The position numbers were made by a program, and so were the translations under genes. 64,000 bases of DNA from Streptomyces spinosisporus (GTDB lineage: Bacteria; Actinomycetota; Actinomycetes; Streptomycetales; Streptomycetaceae), in assembly GCF_022698145.1 (NCBI RefSeq), contig NZ_JALDAX010000021.1:94265-158264 (forward strand), in the 5' to 3' direction. Below the pieces are notes generated by a model that searched no databases, was not told where the DNA came from, and worked only from the letters and a program-made list of their open reading frames with translations. Of the stretch, positions 18,421 to 27,868 are shown piece by piece. Each line of letters starts with the position of its first letter. The first letter of the stretch is position 1.

Positions 18421-19766
18421 GCGTTCACCTCCGTGCGGGAGTCGGCCCAGGCCGTCGACTTGGCCGGGTCGAAGGGGCAGCCGCGGCCCGTGATGTGCTG
18501 CTCGTACTCCTCGCGGAAGTACTTCAGCGAGGAGAAGATCGGCGAGGCGGCGCCGTCGCCGAGGGCGCAGAACGACTTGCCGTTGATGTTGTCGGCGATG
18601 TCGTTCAGCTTGTCGAGGTCGCTCATGACGCCCTTGCCCGCCTCGATGTCGCGGAGCAACTGCACGAGCCAGTACGTCCCTTCGCGGCACGGTGTGCACT
18701 TGCCGCAGGACTCGTGGGCGTAGAACTCGGTCCAGCGGGTGACGGCGCGCACGACGCAGGTCGTCTCGTCGAAGCACTGAAGGGCCTTGGTGCCGAGCAT
18801 GGAGCCGGCAGCGCCGACGCCCTCGTAGTCAAGGGGTACGTCGAGGTGCTCGTCGGTGAACATCGGTGTCGAGGAGCCGCCCGGCGTCCAGAACTTGAGG
18901 CGGTGGCCCGGCCGCATGCCGCCGCTCATGTCGAGGAGCTGGCGCAGCGTGATGCCGAGCGGGGCCTCGTACTGGCCGGGGCTCGCGACATGGCCGCTAA
19001 GCGAGTAGAGCGTGAAGCCCGGGGACTTCTCGCTGCCCATCGACCGGAACCATTCTTTGCCCCGATTCAGAATTGCGGGAACCGATGCGATCGACTCGAC
19101 GTTGTTCACAACAGTCGGGCACGCATAGAGGCCCGCGACCGCAGGGAAAGGGGGACGGAGCCGCGGTTGACCCCGGCGGCCTTCGAGCGAGTCGAGCAGT
19201 GCGGTCTCCTCACCGCAGATGTACGCGCCTGCGCCCGCGTGCACGGTGACCTGGAGGTTCAGTCCGCTGCCCAGGATGTTCTCGCCGAGGTAGCCGGCCT
19301 CGTAGGCCTCGCGCACGGCCTCGTGCAACCGCCGCAGAACGGGGACGACTTCACCACGCAGATAGATGAAGGCATGCGAAGACCGGATGGCATAACACGC
19401 GATGACAATGCCCTCGATGAGGCTATGCGGGTTCGCGAAGAGGAGCGGGATGTCCTTGCACGTCCCCGGCTCCGACTCGTCGGCGTTGACAACTAGATAG
19501 TGCGGTTTTCCATCTCCCTGGGGAATGAACTGCCATTTCATTCCCGTCGGGAATCCCGCGCCGCCGCGGCCGCGCAGCCCGGAGTCCTTGACGTACGCGA
19601 TCAGGTCGTCCGGGGACATCGCGAGCGCCTTGCGGAGCCCCTCGTACCCCTCGTGCCTTTTGTAGACGTCCAGCGTCCAGGACCTGTCCTCGTCCCAGAA
19701 GGCGGACAGCACGGGTGCGAGCAGCTTCTCGGGGCTGGTGTCTTTGAGTTCGGGTGCCAAGGTCAT
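18417..19766 (-). CDS. nuoF: NADH-quinone oxidoreductase subunit F (NADH and FMN binding)
   Basis: This 449-residue entry subunit of complex I has the NADH-binding glycine loop LRGRGGAGFPTG, the FMN region with VVNADESEPGT, and the N3 cluster ligands ESCGKCTPCREG plus a later Cys. ATG 19764-19766 follows a GAGGAGGGGG ribosome-binding site and overlaps the nuoE stop by one base. Between about 19040 and 19570 codon choice shifts: codons such as AAA, ATT, GTT, CTA, TAT and GGA are frequent, unlike the G/C-ending codons on both sides. Confidence 0.97.
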   Translation of the reverse strand: MTLAPELKDTSPEKLLAPVLSAFWDEDRSWTLDVYKRHEGYEGLRKALAMSPDDLIAYVKDSGLRGRGGAGFPTGMKWQFIPQGDGKPHYLVVNADESEPGTCKDIPLLFANPHSLIEGIVIACYAIRSSHAFIYLRGEVVPVLRRLHEAVREAYEAGYLGENILGSGLNLQVTVHAGAGAYICGEETALLDSLEGRRGQPRLRPPFPAVAGLYACPTVVNNVESIASVPAILNRGKEWFRSMGSEKSPGFTLYSLSGHVASPGQYEAPLGITLRQLLDMSGGMRPGHRLKFWTPGGSSTPMFTDEHLDVPLDYEGVGAAGSMLGTKALQCFDETTCVVRAVTRWTEFYAHESCGKCTPCREGTYWLVQLLRDIEAGKGVMSDLDKLNDIADNINGKSFCALGDGAASPIFSSLKYFREEYEQHITGRGCPFDPAKSTAWADSRTEVNA

Positions 19767-20635
19767 CACTCCCCCTCCTCGGCGGTGGGCCCGGCCGGGT
19801 GGGCCGGGTCGGAGGCCGACGTCTCCTGCGGCGCGTCGTGTGCGCTCAGTCGCTCGGTCGGCGACGGGTCGTGCACGGCCCTGTCCTGCTCGTCGTGCGG
19901 CCCGCCGTCCCGCGGATGGACCACGCGCGCGGGTGCGGTCTCTCCCTTGGCCAGGCGGAGGCCCACCAGCGACGCCGGTCCCGCACTGCCGCTCTCCTCG
20001 ACGGCCCCGGGCCGCTCGTCGGGGAAGCCGGCCAGAATCCGCGCGGTCTCCTTGAAGGTGCACAGACGCGCCCCGCGCGTGGGCTCGACCTCGCGTCCCG
20101 CGCGCAGGTCGTCGACGAGACGCTTGGCGCTGGCCGGGGTCTGGTCGTCGAAGAACTCCCAGTTGACCATCACCACCGGCGCGTAGTCGCAGGCCGCGTT
20201 GCACTCGATGTGCTCCAGGGTGACCTTGCCGTCGGCGGTGGTCTCGCCGTTGCCGACGCCGAGGTGCTCCTGGAGCTCCTCGAAGATCGCGTCGCCGCCC
20301 ATCACCGCGCACAGCGTGTTGGTGCACACGCCGACCTGGTAGTCACCGGACGGCTTGCGCCGGTACATGGAGTAGAAGGTCGCGACGGCCGTGACCTCCG
20401 CGGTGGTCAGCTTGAGCATGTCCGCGCAGAACTGCATCCCGGTGCGCGTGACATGGCCCTCCTCCGACTGCACGAGGTGCAGCAGCGGCAGGAGCGCGGA
20501 CCGGGAGTCGGGGTAGCGGTCGATCACCTGGCGCGCGTCGGCCTCGAGCCGGGCTCGGACGTCGTCCGGGTAGGCGGGCGCGGGCAGTTGGGGCATGCCC
20601 AGGCTGACGCCCTGCTCCGAGGAACTGGTGGTCAC
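19766..20635 (-). CDS. nuoE: NADH-quinone oxidoreductase subunit E
   Basis: This 289-residue thioredoxin-fold subunit carries the N1a 2Fe-2S cluster, with ligands in CTNTLC and the CNAAC pair about 40 residues later. The core occupies roughly residues 15-200; the last ~80 residues are a charged, low-complexity tail not found in shorter homologues. The GTG start at 20635 gives a normal amino terminus and overlaps the nuoD stop by four bases; an arginine-rich upstream extension was rejected. Confidence 0.95.
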   Translation of the reverse strand: MTTSSSEQGVSLGMPQLPAPAYPDDVRARLEADARQVIDRYPDSRSALLPLLHLVQSEEGHVTRTGMQFCADMLKLTTAEVTAVATFYSMYRRKPSGDYQVGVCTNTLCAVMGGDAIFEELQEHLGVGNGETTADGKVTLEHIECNAACDYAPVVMVNWEFFDDQTPASAKRLVDDLRAGREVEPTRGARLCTFKETARILAGFPDERPGAVEESGSAGPASLVGLRLAKGETAPARVVHPRDGGPHDEQDRAVHDPSPTERLSAHDAPQETSASDPAHPAGPTAEEGE

Positions 20636-21963
20636 CGGTCGACGCCTCCCATCACGGGGTCGATGGACGCGACGGCGACGATGACGTCGGCGACCTGGCC
20701 GCCCTCGCACATCGCCGCCATGGCCTGCAGGTTGGTGAAGGACGGGTCACGGAAGTGGACCCGGAAGGGGCGGGTGCCGCCGTCGGAGACGGCGTGCACA
20801 CCGAGTTCGCCCTTGGGCGACTCGACGGCCGCGTACGCCTGTCCCGGCGGGACGCGGAAGCCCTCGGTGACCAGCTTGAAGTGGTGGATCAGGGCCTCCA
20901 TGGACGTGCCCATGATCTTCTTGATGTGGTCGAGGGAGTTGCCGAGCCCGTCCGGTCCCAGGGCGAGCTGGGCGGGCCAGGCGATCTTCTTGTCGGCGAC
21001 CATGACCGGGCCGGGCTGCAGCCGGTCAAGGCACTGCTCGATGATCCCCAGCGACTGGCGCATCTCCTCCAGGCGGATCAGGAAGCGCCCGTAGGAGTCG
21101 CAGGAGTCCGCGGTCGGGATCTCGAAGTCGTACGTCTCGTATCCGCAGTACGGCTGTGCCTTGCGCAGGTCGTGCGGCAGGCCGGTGGAGCGCAGGATCG
21201 GGCCGGTGGCGCCGAGGGCCATGCAGCCGGCCAGGTCGAGATAGCCGACGTCCTGCATACGGGCCTTGAAGATGGGGTTCCCGGTGGCGAGCTTGTCGTA
21301 CTCCGGGAGGTTCTTCTTCATCTTCTTCACGAACTCGCGGATGTGGTCCACCGCGCCGGGCGGCAGGTCCTGGGCGAGTCCGCCGGGCCGGATGTACGCG
21401 TGGTTCATGCGCAGGCCCGTGATGAGCTCGTAGATGTCGAGAATCATTTCACGATCACGGAATCCGTAGATCATGATCGTGGTGGCGCCGAGCTCCATGC
21501 CGCCGGTGGCGATGCACACCAGGTGGGAGGAGAGGCGGTTCAGCTCCATCAGGAGCACCCGGATGATCTCGGCGCGCTCGGTGATCTGGTCCTCGATGCC
21601 GAGGAGCTTCTCGACGGCGAGACAGTAGGCGGTCTCGTTGAAGAAGGACGTCAGGTAGTCCATGCGCGTCACGAACGTGGTGCCCTGCGTCCACGTGCGG
21701 AACTCGAGGTTCTTCTCGATCCCCGTGTGGAGGTAGCCGATGCCGCAGCGGGCCTCGGTGACCGTCTCGCCCTCGATCTCCAGGATCAGGCGGAGCACCC
21801 CGTGGGTGGAGGGGTGCTGGGGACCCATGTTGACGACGATGCGCTCGTCGTCGGCGCGGGCCGCGGACTGGACGACCTCGTCCCAGTCGCCACCGGTGAC
21901 CGTGTAGACGGTGCCCTCGGTGGTCTCGCGCGCCGAGGCGGCGGATGCTGACTGCGTGCTCAC
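20632..21963 (-). CDS. nuoD: NADH-quinone oxidoreductase subunit D
   Basis: This 443-residue hydrogenase-like subunit forms the quinone pocket with NuoB. The family signatures MGPQHPSTHGVLR and GIGYLHTGIEKN are near the start, followed by RMDYLTSFFNE and VKLEELRQSLGI-type helices. GTG 21963 overlaps the nuoC stop by four bases and removes an implausible upstream extension. Confidence 0.97.
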   Translation of the reverse strand: MSTQSASAASARETTEGTVYTVTGGDWDEVVQSAARADDERIVVNMGPQHPSTHGVLRLILEIEGETVTEARCGIGYLHTGIEKNLEFRTWTQGTTFVTRMDYLTSFFNETAYCLAVEKLLGIEDQITERAEIIRVLLMELNRLSSHLVCIATGGMELGATTIMIYGFRDREMILDIYELITGLRMNHAYIRPGGLAQDLPPGAVDHIREFVKKMKKNLPEYDKLATGNPIFKARMQDVGYLDLAGCMALGATGPILRSTGLPHDLRKAQPYCGYETYDFEIPTADSCDSYGRFLIRLEEMRQSLGIIEQCLDRLQPGPVMVADKKIAWPAQLALGPDGLGNSLDHIKKIMGTSMEALIHHFKLVTEGFRVPPGQAYAAVESPKGELGVHAVSDGGTRPFRVHFRDPSFTNLQAMAAMCEGGQVADVIVAVASIDPVMGGVDR

Positions 21964-22711
21964 GAGTACGACCTCCGCTGGTCCGGAGCCGGGATCTGGG
22001 CGCCCTTGTACTCGACGGGGATGCCGCCGAGGGGGTAGTCCTTGCGCTGCGGGTGGCCCTGCCAGTCGTCCGGCATCATGATCCGGGTCAGGGCCGGGTG
22101 ACCGTCGAAGACGATGCCGAAGAAGTCGTAGGTCTCGCGCTCGTGCCAGTCGTTGGTGGGATACACGGAGACCAGCGACGGGATCTTCGGGTCGCTGTCG
22201 GGCGCGCTGACCTCGAGGCGGATCAGCCGGTTGTGGGTGATCGAGCGCAGGTGGTAGACGGCGTGCAGCTCGCGGCCCTTGTCGTGCAGGTAGTGGACGC
22301 CGCTGACGCCGGTGCACAGTTCGAAGCGCAGGGCCGGGTCGTCGCGGAGGGTCTGCGCGACGCGGAGCAGGTGCTCGCGCTCGATGTGGAAGGTGAGTTC
22401 GCCGCGGTCGACGACCGTCTTCTCGATCGCGTTGTCGGGCAGGAGTCCCTGTTCCTCCAGCGCGCCCTCCAGTTCGTCGGCGACCTCGTCGAACCAGCCG
22501 CCGTAGGGGCGGGCCGCCGGTCCCGGGAGGCGGACCGAGCGGACCAGGCCGCCGTAGCCGGAGGTGTCGCCGCCGTTGTTGGCGCCGAACATGCCGCGCT
22601 GGACGCGGATCTCCTCGCCGCCCTCGCCGCGCTGGCCGGGGAGGTTGGAGGCGCCGAGGTCCTTCTCGGGGTTGACCCCGTTCGACGCCCCGCTGGTGCC
22701 GTTCGCGTCGC

Positions 22712-22715
<4 letters not shown>
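21960..22715 (-). CDS. nuoC: NADH-quinone oxidoreductase subunit C
   Basis: This 251-residue peripheral-arm subunit has the conserved WHERETYDFFGIVFDGHP signature. The first ~60 residues are hydrophilic and glycine-rich, longer than in many homologues. NuoC and NuoD are separate here, not fused as in E. coli. GTG 22715 overlaps the nuoB stop by four bases. Confidence 0.96.
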
Positions 22716-23266
<551 letters not shown>

Positions 23267-23280
23267 GTTCTAAAGGCCCC

Positions 23281-23640
23281 TCAGTCCCATTCCAGGCCGC
23301 CGCGCCGCCATACGTACGCGTACGCGACGAAGACGGTGAGCACGAAGAGCAGCATCTCCACGAGCCCGAAAATCCCCAGGGCGTCGAAGGTGACGGCCCA
23401 GGGGTAGAGGAAGACGATCTCGATGTCGAAGACGATGAAGAGCATCGCCGTCAGGTAGTACTTGATGGGGAAACGCCCGCCGCCGGCCGGCGTGGGGGTC
23501 GGCTCGATCCCGCACTCGTAAGCCTCGAGCTTGGCCCGGTTGTACCGCTTCGGACCGATCAGCGTGGCCATGACCACGGAGAAGATCGCAAAGCCTGCCC
23601 CGAGGGCTCCCAGTACGAGGATGGGCGCATACGCGTTCAC
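23281..23640 (-). CDS. nuoA: NADH-quinone oxidoreductase subunit A
   Basis: This is the first gene of the nuo operon. The 119-residue product has three membrane helices and the conserved loop YECGIEP between helices one and two, and FDIEIVFLYPW in helix two. The GTG start at 23640 follows GAGGAGCG. The 5' region carries a Rex-type operator. Confidence 0.97.
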   Translation of the reverse strand: MNAYAPILVLGALGAGFAIFSVVMATLIGPKRYNRAKLEAYECGIEPTPTPAGGGRFPIKYYLTAMLFIVFDIEIVFLYPWAVTFDALGIFGLVEMLLFVLTVFVAYAYVWRRGGLEWD

Positions 23641-24407
23641 CGCTCCTCGCTCCTCTCAGTCGGCACTGACTGCTGGCGATGGCGCCGGACTCACACCCTC
23701 CTCCAACGCCCCTCTCACCCCGCCCGTCCCGGCGAAGATCGAGAACATGTGAAGCAGGTCACAAGCCCAACTGCCTCGCATCTTATGCCCGCCGCTCTGT
23801 GATCTGCGACACGGGGTATTGCACAAGCTTTGTGATCTCCACCACCTGACGAAGGATCATGAAGACGGATCAGAAGTGATCTTCGTACGTGAAGCGTCCG
23901 AGTGGTCACCAGAGGTGACATTTCCGCTTGTCGACGCAGTTCGGAGGGGGCGTCTCCATATCAAGAGACTTCCCTTGCATGCAAATTGGCGCTGGACGGG
24001 ACGTCTTGATAGAGGACCCCGTTCACACATCAGAGGGAGATGCGCGGCGCGATGTGGACGCGTGCACGCGTTCACGAGCGGAGCCCGGTCGTGATCCGGA
24101 CGCAATCGGCCCGTGATCTTCGCGCGGGACGCGCACGCTGCCGTGACCGTTGCGTGACCTCCGCCACACTCATGAGAGGCGCATGAGAACGGGGCTTGGC
24201 CAACGGTCCCAACCAGTGGTAGGCGCGGGGCAATTCGGGCGTAACGATGAAAGACCGTGATCACGGGGGCAATGGGTCCTGCCCGCAATGTCCGTTAGGG
24301 CGTCAATAAGGGCCGCTGGAACCAGGTTTCGGGGCGTCAGTTGAACAACTGTGGCGCAGCACACGTTTCTTGAAGGTATGGAGGAGCCCCTGATACCGGT
24401 TGTTCTC
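23641..24407. other. Divergent intergenic region between nuoA and the NlpC/P60 gene
   Basis: This 767-base region contains no convincing coding frame. It includes the Rex-type operator (23748-23763), two TGTGATCT words (around 23801 and 23830) and a stretch at 24200-24300 with a possible promoter (TTGGCC and TAGGCG, 18 bases apart). GC content is lower than in the flanking genes. A long 5' leader for the peptidase gene is possible. I looked for a c-di-AMP riboswitch, known upstream of Streptomyces cell-wall hydrolase genes, and did not recognise its core motifs. Confidence 0.6.
23748..23763. promoter_or_regulatory. Rex-type operator upstream of nuoA
   Basis: The 16-bp element TGTGAAGCAGGTCACA has inverted TGTGA/TCACA arms with a 6-base spacer. 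The Rex operator consensus of Streptomyces (TGTGAACGCGTTCACA) has the same arms and spacing. It lies 108 bases before the nuoA start. Rex is an NADH/NAD+ sensor that represses respiratory genes, so control of complex I by redox poise is inferred. Confidence 0.75.
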
Positions 24408-25217
24408 ATGTCCCACACCGCTCACATACGCAGCCACCGGAAGCCCCGCCGCACCGCGACGTCGTCGCTCGCGATGCGCGTCGGTGTGACCGGTGGCGTC
24501 CTCAGCATGGCAGCGGCGGGTGCGTCGGCTTCGGCGAATGCCGCCGAGCCGGTCACGCAGACCCTCGAACTGCCCACCCTGACGGCCGATCTGGCCACTC
24601 AGGTCGCCCAGTCCGCGGACGCCACGCAGCAGGCGGCCGCGAACTACCAGCTGCAGGCCGAGCGTGACGCCGCCGCCACAAAGGCCGCGAAGCAGGCCAA
24701 GGCGGACCTCGCAGAGGCGAAGAAGAAGGCGGAGGCCAAGAAGAAGGCCCAGGAGGCCGCCCGCAAGGCCGCCGCCGAGCGCGCCTCGCGCAGCACGGAG
24801 CGGGCCACCCTCTCCGCCACCGCCGGCACGTCCACGACCTCCACGAGCTCCTCCACGGCCACCGGTTCGGCCGCGGCGGTCATCGCCTTCGTCAAGGCCC
24901 AGATCGGCGACGCCTACGTCTCCGGCGGCACCGGCCCCAACTCGTGGGACTGCTCCGGTCTCGTGCAGGCCGCCTTCAAGCAGGTCGGCGTCGACCTGCC
25001 GCGCGTCTCGCAGAGCCAGTCGACGGCCGGCACCCAGGTCTCGCTGAGCAACCTGCAGCCCGGCGACATCCTGTACTGGGGTGGCGCGGGCAGCGCGTAC
25101 CACGTGGGCGTGTACGTCGGCGACGGCATGTTCGTCGGCGCGCAGAACCCCTCGACCGGTGTGGTCGAGAAGCCGCTCTCCTACGACCCGCCGAGCGGCG
25201 CGGTGCGGGTTCTCTGA
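24408..25217 (+). CDS. Secreted NlpC/P60 family cell-wall endopeptidase
   Basis: This protein of about 269 residues is predicted to cleave peptidoglycan stem peptides outside the cell. A signal peptide is visible (basic KPRR segment, then hydrophobic VGVTGGVLSMAAAGASASANA). A long Lys/Glu/Ala-rich coiled coil follows (about residues 45-130), then a Ser/Thr linker and the NlpC/P60 domain, with catalytic Cys in NSWDCSGL and His in AYHVGVYVG. The start is uncertain: in-frame ATG 24378 and GTG 24351 would add 10 or 19 residues. None has a well-spaced ribosome-binding site, and 24408 gives the cleanest signal peptide. Confidence 0.88.
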   Translation: MSHTAHIRSHRKPRRTATSSLAMRVGVTGGVLSMAAAGASASANAAEPVTQTLELPTLTADLATQVAQSADATQQAAANYQLQAERDAAATKAAKQAKADLAEAKKKAEAKKKAQEAARKAAAERASRSTERATLSATAGTSTTSTSSSTATGSAAAVIAFVKAQIGDAYVSGGTGPNSWDCSGLVQAAFKQVGVDLPRVSQSQSTAGTQVSLSNLQPGDILYWGGAGSAYHVGVYVGDGMFVGAQNPSTGVVEKPLSYDPPSGAVRVL

Positions 25218-25267
25218 CCCACTCCGCGACACAACGCACAAGCACAACTCACGCAATACGGACGTAC

Positions 25268-25304
25268 GGAAGGACCGCAGCCGCTCGGGGGCAGCGGTCC
25301 TTCC
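25268..25304. terminator. Hairpin between convergent NlpC/P60 and FAD oxidoreductase genes
   Basis: An 11-bp perfect inverted repeat (GGAAGGACCGC at 25268-25278, complement at 25294-25304) with a 15-base GC-rich loop lies 51 bases after the peptidase stop and 32 bases beyond the end of the opposing gene. It can serve both directions. There is no U tract. Confidence 0.75.
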
Positions 25305-25335
25305 GCCCGTCGCGCCGGACCCGGCCCGGTCGGGC

Positions 25336-27150
25336 TCAGCCCAGATCGAAGGTGTTGGGCAGGCCCAGCCGGTAGCGGACCTCGTCGACGCGCTTGAGGG
25401 GTTCCATCTCCGGCGGGCGGTACAGCTCCCAGATGCCGCACCGCTCGGCGTCCGAATTGTCCGCGTCCAGGAGGGCGTTGACCGCCCGTCGCGCCGACTC
25501 GTTGGCTCCCTCCATCGTCGCCAGGTCGACGTCCGTGCGGACGTAGTCGCCGGCGAGGAAGAAGTTCGGGACCTCTGTGCGGGCCGAGGGGCGGTTGTAG
25601 AGCGTTCCGGTGGGATGGATGAGGAGCTGCTCGCGGTTGCGCGGCTCGGGGCCGCCCAGGCCCGTCACGGCCGGGTCCATGAACCAGCCGAGCCGGTCCT
25701 CGTCGGTGAGCGTCGTCCTGCCGGAGTCGTTGAGGGCGTCCTTCAACTGTGCCCAGAGCTCGGCGACGATCTCGTCCTTGGTGCACTCCTTGGCCGTCTT
25801 GCCGTACAGGATGCCGGGCTTGTCCCACTCGGAGATGATTGCGGAGAGGCAGTCGTGGGCCCGGCCGTCGCCGTAGTCGCGCGAGAAGTCCCGCTCGTCC
25901 CAGAACTGGGCCTGGCCGATGCCGGTCACCGACCAGGGTGAGTCCAGGCAGTTGATGTGGCCGTGCACGACGGGCGTGGGCGTGCGCAGGTAGAACATCA
26001 CGCCGGTCATCCAGTCCGTCTGCAGCGCGTCGCACCTGGCGAGCTGCGGGTCGGCGGCCCGCAGCGCCCTGCCCCAGGTCGTGCGGGCGTGTTCGACGGG
26101 CATCGCGGAGACGTAGTGGTCGGCGGTGACCGTGCGCTCCTGGCCGCCGTCGCGCGCCGAGACGCGTACGCCGGTGACCCGGCCGCCGTCGCAGAGGACC
26201 TCGCGGACCTGGGTGCCCAGGACGAATTCGACGCCCATGGAACGCAGATGGGTCTCCCAGGGGTCGATCCAGGCCTCGCTCGTGGGGGCGTTGAGGACCC
26301 GGTCGATGTCGGCGTCACCGTCCAGGCCGCGGCCGAGCAGGCCCCACAGGATCAGGGCCTCGATGATGACGCGGCCGACGGTGCGCGTGGACGCCACCTC
26401 CGCGCGCGTGGCGACGAGGTTGCGGGTCTGGCCGATGCCGAGAAGGGTCCGGTACTCCTCGCTCATGTCGTCGGCGCGGATGAAGTCCCACCACGCGACC
26501 TTCTCCCACTGGCCCTCGCGGCGGGCGTCGCAGCTGGTGAGGTGGACGAGGAGACGGTCGGCGAAGTAGGCGACCTCGTGGGCCGGCAGGCGGGTGCCGA
26601 GATCCAGGACGGAGAGGATCTGGTCGCGGATCCAGGACGGGGTGATGTCGCCGGGGGCGGGCGGGGTGGTTGCGCGGCGCAGCGGGAAATGCAGATCCGG
26701 TCGGCCGGAACTGCGGGCGAACAGCTCCTCGGTGGCGTTCCGGAGGTTGCCGTGGACGCCGTTCGCGCTGCCGGGGAAGGGGATGCGGCGCATCGTGTCC
26801 GGCAGGTTCCGGTAGAAGCCGGGGAAGAAGCGGAAGCCGTGCTCGCCCGGCAGGGCCTTCCGTCCGCCGCTCGCGGTGCCGGGGACGTCCATCGAGCGGG
26901 CCTTGCCGCCGAGGACGTCGTAGTACTCGTAGACGGTGACGGCGTAGCCGCGTTCGGCGAGTTCGTGGGCGGCGCTGAGGCCGGAGACCCCGCCGCCGAG
27001 GACGGCGACGCGCTTGCCGGAGGCGGCCGCGCTCGCGCGCGTGGCGGGCGATAAGGCGAGCGCACCCGCCGCGGCCCCGGTGCCGGCGAGGAATTTTCTG
27101 CGGGTGTGGCCGGAGTTTTCCTCCGGTCGCGGTGAGGGTTCTGATGTCAT
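25336..27150 (-). CDS. Tat-exported FAD-dependent amine oxidase/phytoene desaturase-like oxidoreductase
   Basis: This 604-residue flavoprotein has a twin-arginine signal (HTRRKFLAG, then a hydrophobic Ala-rich stretch to about residue 43). The dinucleotide-binding motif VAVLGGGVSGLSAAHELAER follows immediately, and EYYDVLGGKARS matches the FAD-binding loop of amine oxidases and carotenoid or squalene desaturases. The carboxy end has the flavin-closing segment FLAGDYVRTDVDLATMEGA. It is therefore predicted to be a folded, cofactor-loaded enzyme outside the membrane. The substrate cannot be deduced. It is divergent from the deformylase gene across 90 bases. Confidence 0.88.
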   Translation of the reverse strand: MTSEPSPRPEENSGHTRRKFLAGTGAAAGALALSPATRASAAASGKRVAVLGGGVSGLSAAHELAERGYAVTVYEYYDVLGGKARSMDVPGTASGGRKALPGEHGFRFFPGFYRNLPDTMRRIPFPGSANGVHGNLRNATEELFARSSGRPDLHFPLRRATTPPAPGDITPSWIRDQILSVLDLGTRLPAHEVAYFADRLLVHLTSCDARREGQWEKVAWWDFIRADDMSEEYRTLLGIGQTRNLVATRAEVASTRTVGRVIIEALILWGLLGRGLDGDADIDRVLNAPTSEAWIDPWETHLRSMGVEFVLGTQVREVLCDGGRVTGVRVSARDGGQERTVTADHYVSAMPVEHARTTWGRALRAADPQLARCDALQTDWMTGVMFYLRTPTPVVHGHINCLDSPWSVTGIGQAQFWDERDFSRDYGDGRAHDCLSAIISEWDKPGILYGKTAKECTKDEIVAELWAQLKDALNDSGRTTLTDEDRLGWFMDPAVTGLGGPEPRNREQLLIHPTGTLYNRPSARTEVPNFFLAGDYVRTDVDLATMEGANESARRAVNALLDADNSDAERCGIWELYRPPEMEPLKRVDEVRYRLGLPNTFDLG

Positions 27151-27240
27151 GAGTACCGGAGGGTAGGGAGGGCTTCCGCAGGCCGGAACCCTGTTGTCCC
27201 GCCACCCACAGCATCCTCACAATCACAGGGAGACACAGAC

Positions 27241-27867
27241 ATGCCCAGTGTGTTCGTGCAAGGCAGGCCCGTCGACTCGTATCCGCCGCTCGCGCCCGAA
27301 GCCCGGCGCGGGAAGGTGCGGCGCGTGACCGAGGTCGGTGAGGAGGTCCTGCACAAGCCGTGCAGGGACGTCACCGAGTTCGGTCCCGACCTGGCCGCGC
27401 TCATCGACGACATGTTCCTGACCATGTACATCGCCGAGGGGGCCGGTCTCGCGGCGAACCAAGTGGGCGTCGGCCTGCGGCTGTTCGTCTACGACTGCCC
27501 GGACGACGACGGGGCCCGGCACGTCGGGCACATCGTCAACCCGGTGCTCGACCCGCTCGCACCCGCCGGGCGCCGACTGCTCGACGAGAACGAGGGGTGC
27601 CTGTCCGTGCCGGGCGCCTTGATGGACGTACCGCGGCCCGACCGGGCCGTGGTGCGGGGGCTGGACAAGGAAGGGCAGCCGCTCGTCATCGAGGGGACGG
27701 GGTACTTCGCGCGCTGCCTGGAGCACGAGACCGACCACTGCAACGGCCGGGTCTATCTGGACCGCCTCTCCGGCCGGCAGCGCAAGGACGCGCTGCGGCA
27801 GGTGGCGGACCGGCGTGACGAGGTGTTCGCCCGCCGGGCCGCCAACGTGGAAGCCCTGAAGGGCTGA
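27241..27867 (+). CDS. def: Peptide deformylase
   Basis: This 208-residue metalloenzyme removes the formyl group from nascent polypeptides. All three family motifs are present: GAGLAANQ (residues 67-74), EGCLSVPG (118-125) with metal ligand Cys120, and HETDH (162-166), where His162 and His166 bind metal and Glu163 is catalytic. The amino-terminal ~25 residues extend beyond the E. coli enzyme. ATG 27241 follows GGGAG. Streptomyces genomes usually have several deformylase genes, and this one stands alone, not beside fmt. Confidence 0.95.
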   Translation: MPSVFVQGRPVDSYPPLAPEARRGKVRRVTEVGEEVLHKPCRDVTEFGPDLAALIDDMFLTMYIAEGAGLAANQVGVGLRLFVYDCPDDDGARHVGHIVNPVLDPLAPAGRRLLDENEGCLSVPGALMDVPRPDRAVVRGLDKEGQPLVIEGTGYFARCLEHETDHCNGRVYLDRLSGRQRKDALRQVADRRDEVFARRAANVEALKG

Positions 27868-27868
27868 T

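Noticed and set aside
23800..24407. Possible c-di-AMP (ydaO-type) riboswitch before the NlpC/P60 gene
   Set aside because: Such riboswitches precede several Streptomyces cell-wall hydrolase genes, but I could not find the conserved core stretches here.
24351..24407. GTG 24351 or ATG 24378 as start of the NlpC/P60 gene
   Set aside because: They add 10-19 residues before the signal peptide without a well-placed ribosome-binding site. They are kept as alternatives, not excluded.
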